Position numbers and translations under genes: made by a program. This document shows, one piece after another, positions 6,055 through 6,805 of a DNA stretch of 6,805 bases. Every line of letters starts with the position of its first letter. The first letter of the stretch is position 1. Source of the stretch: Acidobacteriota bacterium (GTDB lineage: Bacteria > Acidobacteriota > Vicinamibacteria > Vicinamibacterales > Vicinamibacteraceae); NCBI GenBank assembly GCA_023427865.1, contig JAEYZV010000630.1, positions 1 through 6,805 of the forward strand. The letters run 5' to 3'. The notes below the pieces were generated by a model. That model saw only the letters and a program-made list of their open reading frames with translations, did not search any database and had not been told where the DNA came from.

Positions 6055-6130
6055 CACCGTTGGACGTGACGGCGACGTGCCCTGCGCGAGTCCGCGCCCC
6101 GTTGCCGGTGACGCGGCGCAGAACAGTAGA

Positions 6131-6150
6131 GCGCGTTGCCCGGAACGCGC
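6131..6150 (+). promoter_or_regulatory. perfect 7-bp stem-loop in the response regulator leader
   Basis: GCGCGTT (6131-6137) and AACGCGC (6144-6150) are exact inverted repeats with a six-base loop GCCCGG. It lies 31 bases upstream of the ATG and 22 bases from the Shine-Dalgarno sequence, and no U-tract follows. It may be a leader hairpin or an operator for a dimeric regulator. Confidence 0.45.
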
Positions 6151-6172
6151 CCGCCCGATCGACGACAGGGTC

Positions 6173-6179
6173 GGAGGAG
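6173..6179 (+). promoter_or_regulatory. Shine-Dalgarno site fixing the response regulator start
   Basis: GGAGGAG just upstream of ATG 6182 decides against the longer in-frame start at 6038, whose extra 48 residues are arginine- and proline-rich and unlike a receiver domain. Confidence 0.85.
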
Positions 6180-6181
6180 AC

Positions 6182-6544
6182 ATGGTGGTGAAGCGCGTGC
6201 TGGTGGTGGACGACAACATGGATTCGGCCGAGAGCCTGTCGCTCCTGCTCCAGCTGATGGGACACACGGTACGGATGGCACACGACGGCGAGCAGGCGCT
6301 GGCCGAGGCCGATGCCTTCCGCCCGGAATTCGTGCTCATGGACATCGGCATGCCGCGCATGGACGGCTATGAGGCCGCCCGACGACTCCGGCAGGCGGCC
6401 TGGTCGGCCGAGACGGTACTCGTGGCGTTGACCGGATGGGGACAGGACGAGGACAAGCGCCGCAGCGAGGAAGCGGGCTTCAACCACCACCTGATCAAGC
6501 CGGTCGACCCCACCGCCCTGGAGAGGCTGCTCGGCAAGCTGTGA
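6182..6544 (+). CDS. single-domain response regulator (CheY-like receiver)
   Basis: A 120-residue protein consisting of one receiver domain and nothing else, acting in the cytoplasm as a phosphorylation switch. The active-site set is complete: acidic pair Asp10-Asp11 in VLVVDDN, phospho-acceptor Asp54 in VLMDIGMP, the switch threonine Thr84 in VALTGWG and Lys106 in IKPVDP. The wording (DSAESLSLLLQLMGH, DGYEAARRLR, ALTGWGQDEDKRRSEEAGF) is most like receiver domains usually found at the C-terminus of hybrid histidine kinases, so this may be a detached relative. No kinase or output domain is nearby, so its partner must be elsewhere. It has no DNA-binding domain and would signal by protein contact or act as a phosphate sink. 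It is preceded by a strong ribosome-binding site and a 7-bp stem-loop. Confidence 0.93.
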   Translation: MVVKRVLVVDDNMDSAESLSLLLQLMGHTVRMAHDGEQALAEADAFRPEFVLMDIGMPRMDGYEAARRLRQAAWSAETVLVALTGWGQDEDKRRSEEAGFNHHLIKPVDPTALERLLGKL

Positions 6545-6575
6545 CGCGTGACGCGCCCCGCACCGGCGCCAGCGC

Positions 6576-6588
6576 GCGGGCGGCCCGC
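6576..6588 (+). terminator. weak hairpin after the response regulator
   Basis: GCGGG (6576-6580) and CCCGC (6584-6588) pair around a three-base CGG loop, 32 bases after the response regulator stop. No T-run follows, so it would be a poor intrinsic terminator. Confidence 0.2.
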
Positions 6589-6613
6589 TGATCGCCGTTC
6601 CGTCGTCCCGACG

Positions 6614-6641
6614 TTCGGCGTTCAGCGGCTTCGGGTACGAT
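6614..6641 (+). promoter_or_regulatory. promoter candidate for the cytochrome gene
   Basis: TTCGGC (6614-6619) and TACGAT (6636-6641) are spaced by 16 bases. Transcription would start only a few bases before ATG 6652, giving an almost leaderless mRNA. That agrees with the lack of a Shine-Dalgarno sequence there and would exclude the alternative ATG at 6640, which overlaps the -10 element. Confidence 0.3.
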
Positions 6642-6651
6642 GCCCGGCACG

Positions 6652-6805
6652 ATGCGCTCGTGGAAGGTCGTGATCGGGCTGCTCCCCCTGATCGCAGGTG
6701 CGCAGCCGGTGGCCGCGCAGCCGGAAGCGGGCCGGCGCGTGTTCGAGGCGCGCTGCGGCGTGTGTCACGGTGGCGACGGGAATGGCGGCGAGATGGGCCC
6801 GGAGA
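6652..6805 (+). CDS. exported c-type cytochrome, partial (3' end outside window)
   Basis: The first 51 codons of a secreted haem protein. From ATG 6652 it reads a signal peptide (basic start MRSWK, hydrophobic core VVIGLLPLIAG, small residues before a likely cut near PVAA, about residues 19-22), then PEAGRRVFEARCGVCHGGDG. The CGVCH at residues 35-39 is a CXXCH haem-attachment motif, with the usual GxxxFxxRCxxCH spacing of class I cytochrome c domains. The following GDGNGGEMGPE resembles cytochrome modules that stand alone or are fused to a PQQ or other sugar dehydrogenase; the window ends too early to tell. Haem would be attached covalently in the periplasm. An in-frame ATG at 6640 adds four residues but has no better start signal. 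The gene follows the response regulator on the same strand after a 107-base gap and is probably an independent unit. Confidence 0.85.
   Translation, partial: MRSWKVVIGLLPLIAGAQPVAAQPEAGRRVFEARCGVCHGGDGNGGEMGPE

Noticed and set aside
6038..6181. A longer response regulator beginning at ATG 6038.
   Set aside because: The extra 48 residues do not look like a domain, they overlap a likely promoter and stem-loop, and GGAGGAG precedes ATG 6182.

Overview
The window is high-GC bacterial DNA with tightly packed genes. Five GTG- or ATG-started genes lie in two overlapping minus-strand blocks. Base composition, the mix of families (four-helix-bundle protein, APC permease of the GSMIGSGIF type, HDIG hydrolase, ABC-2 exporter, signal-peptide cytochrome c) and G-rich heptamer repeats between genes would fit an Acidobacteriota lineage such as Vicinamibacteria. 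That placement is inference from gene content only; no rRNA or marker gene is present.

Layout. Bases 1-369 (+) encode a small four-helix-bundle (IVP/S23-like) protein. It converges on a three-gene minus-strand operon: ABC ATPase (3143-2196), ABC-2 permease (2209-1367) and second ABC ATPase (1370-447). Each junction overlaps, by 14 and 4 bases. Upstream on the same strand is a coupled pair, an APC-family amino-acid permease (5350-3944) and an HD-domain hydrolase (3950-3375), overlapping by 7 bases. A NUDIX hydrolase (6006-5569, minus) comes next, divergent from a stand-alone CheY-like response regulator (6182-6544, plus). The window ends inside an exported c-type cytochrome (6652 onward, plus).

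How the genes fit together. The ABC trio should form one membrane transporter with two different ATPases; its substrate cannot be read from the sequence. The APC permease and HD hydrolase are probably translated together. The NUDIX enzyme, response regulator and cytochrome look like separate units. Genes inside overlapping blocks, and the response regulator, have strong Shine-Dalgarno sequences; the other first genes whose upstream sequence is visible do not.

The most distinctive non-coding feature is a set of three heptamer arrays on a GGGNNCC framework, at 405-445, 3153-3194 and 5456-5504, all in gaps between genes. The first and last share an 18-base identity in inverted orientation, bracketing five genes, and both can in principle form G-quadruplexes. 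The last lies just upstream of the APC permease, whose conserved N-terminus has no usable in-frame start codon. No CRISPR array, transposase, phage gene, tRNA or rRNA was seen, and I did not identify a clear new multi-gene defence or biosynthetic system.
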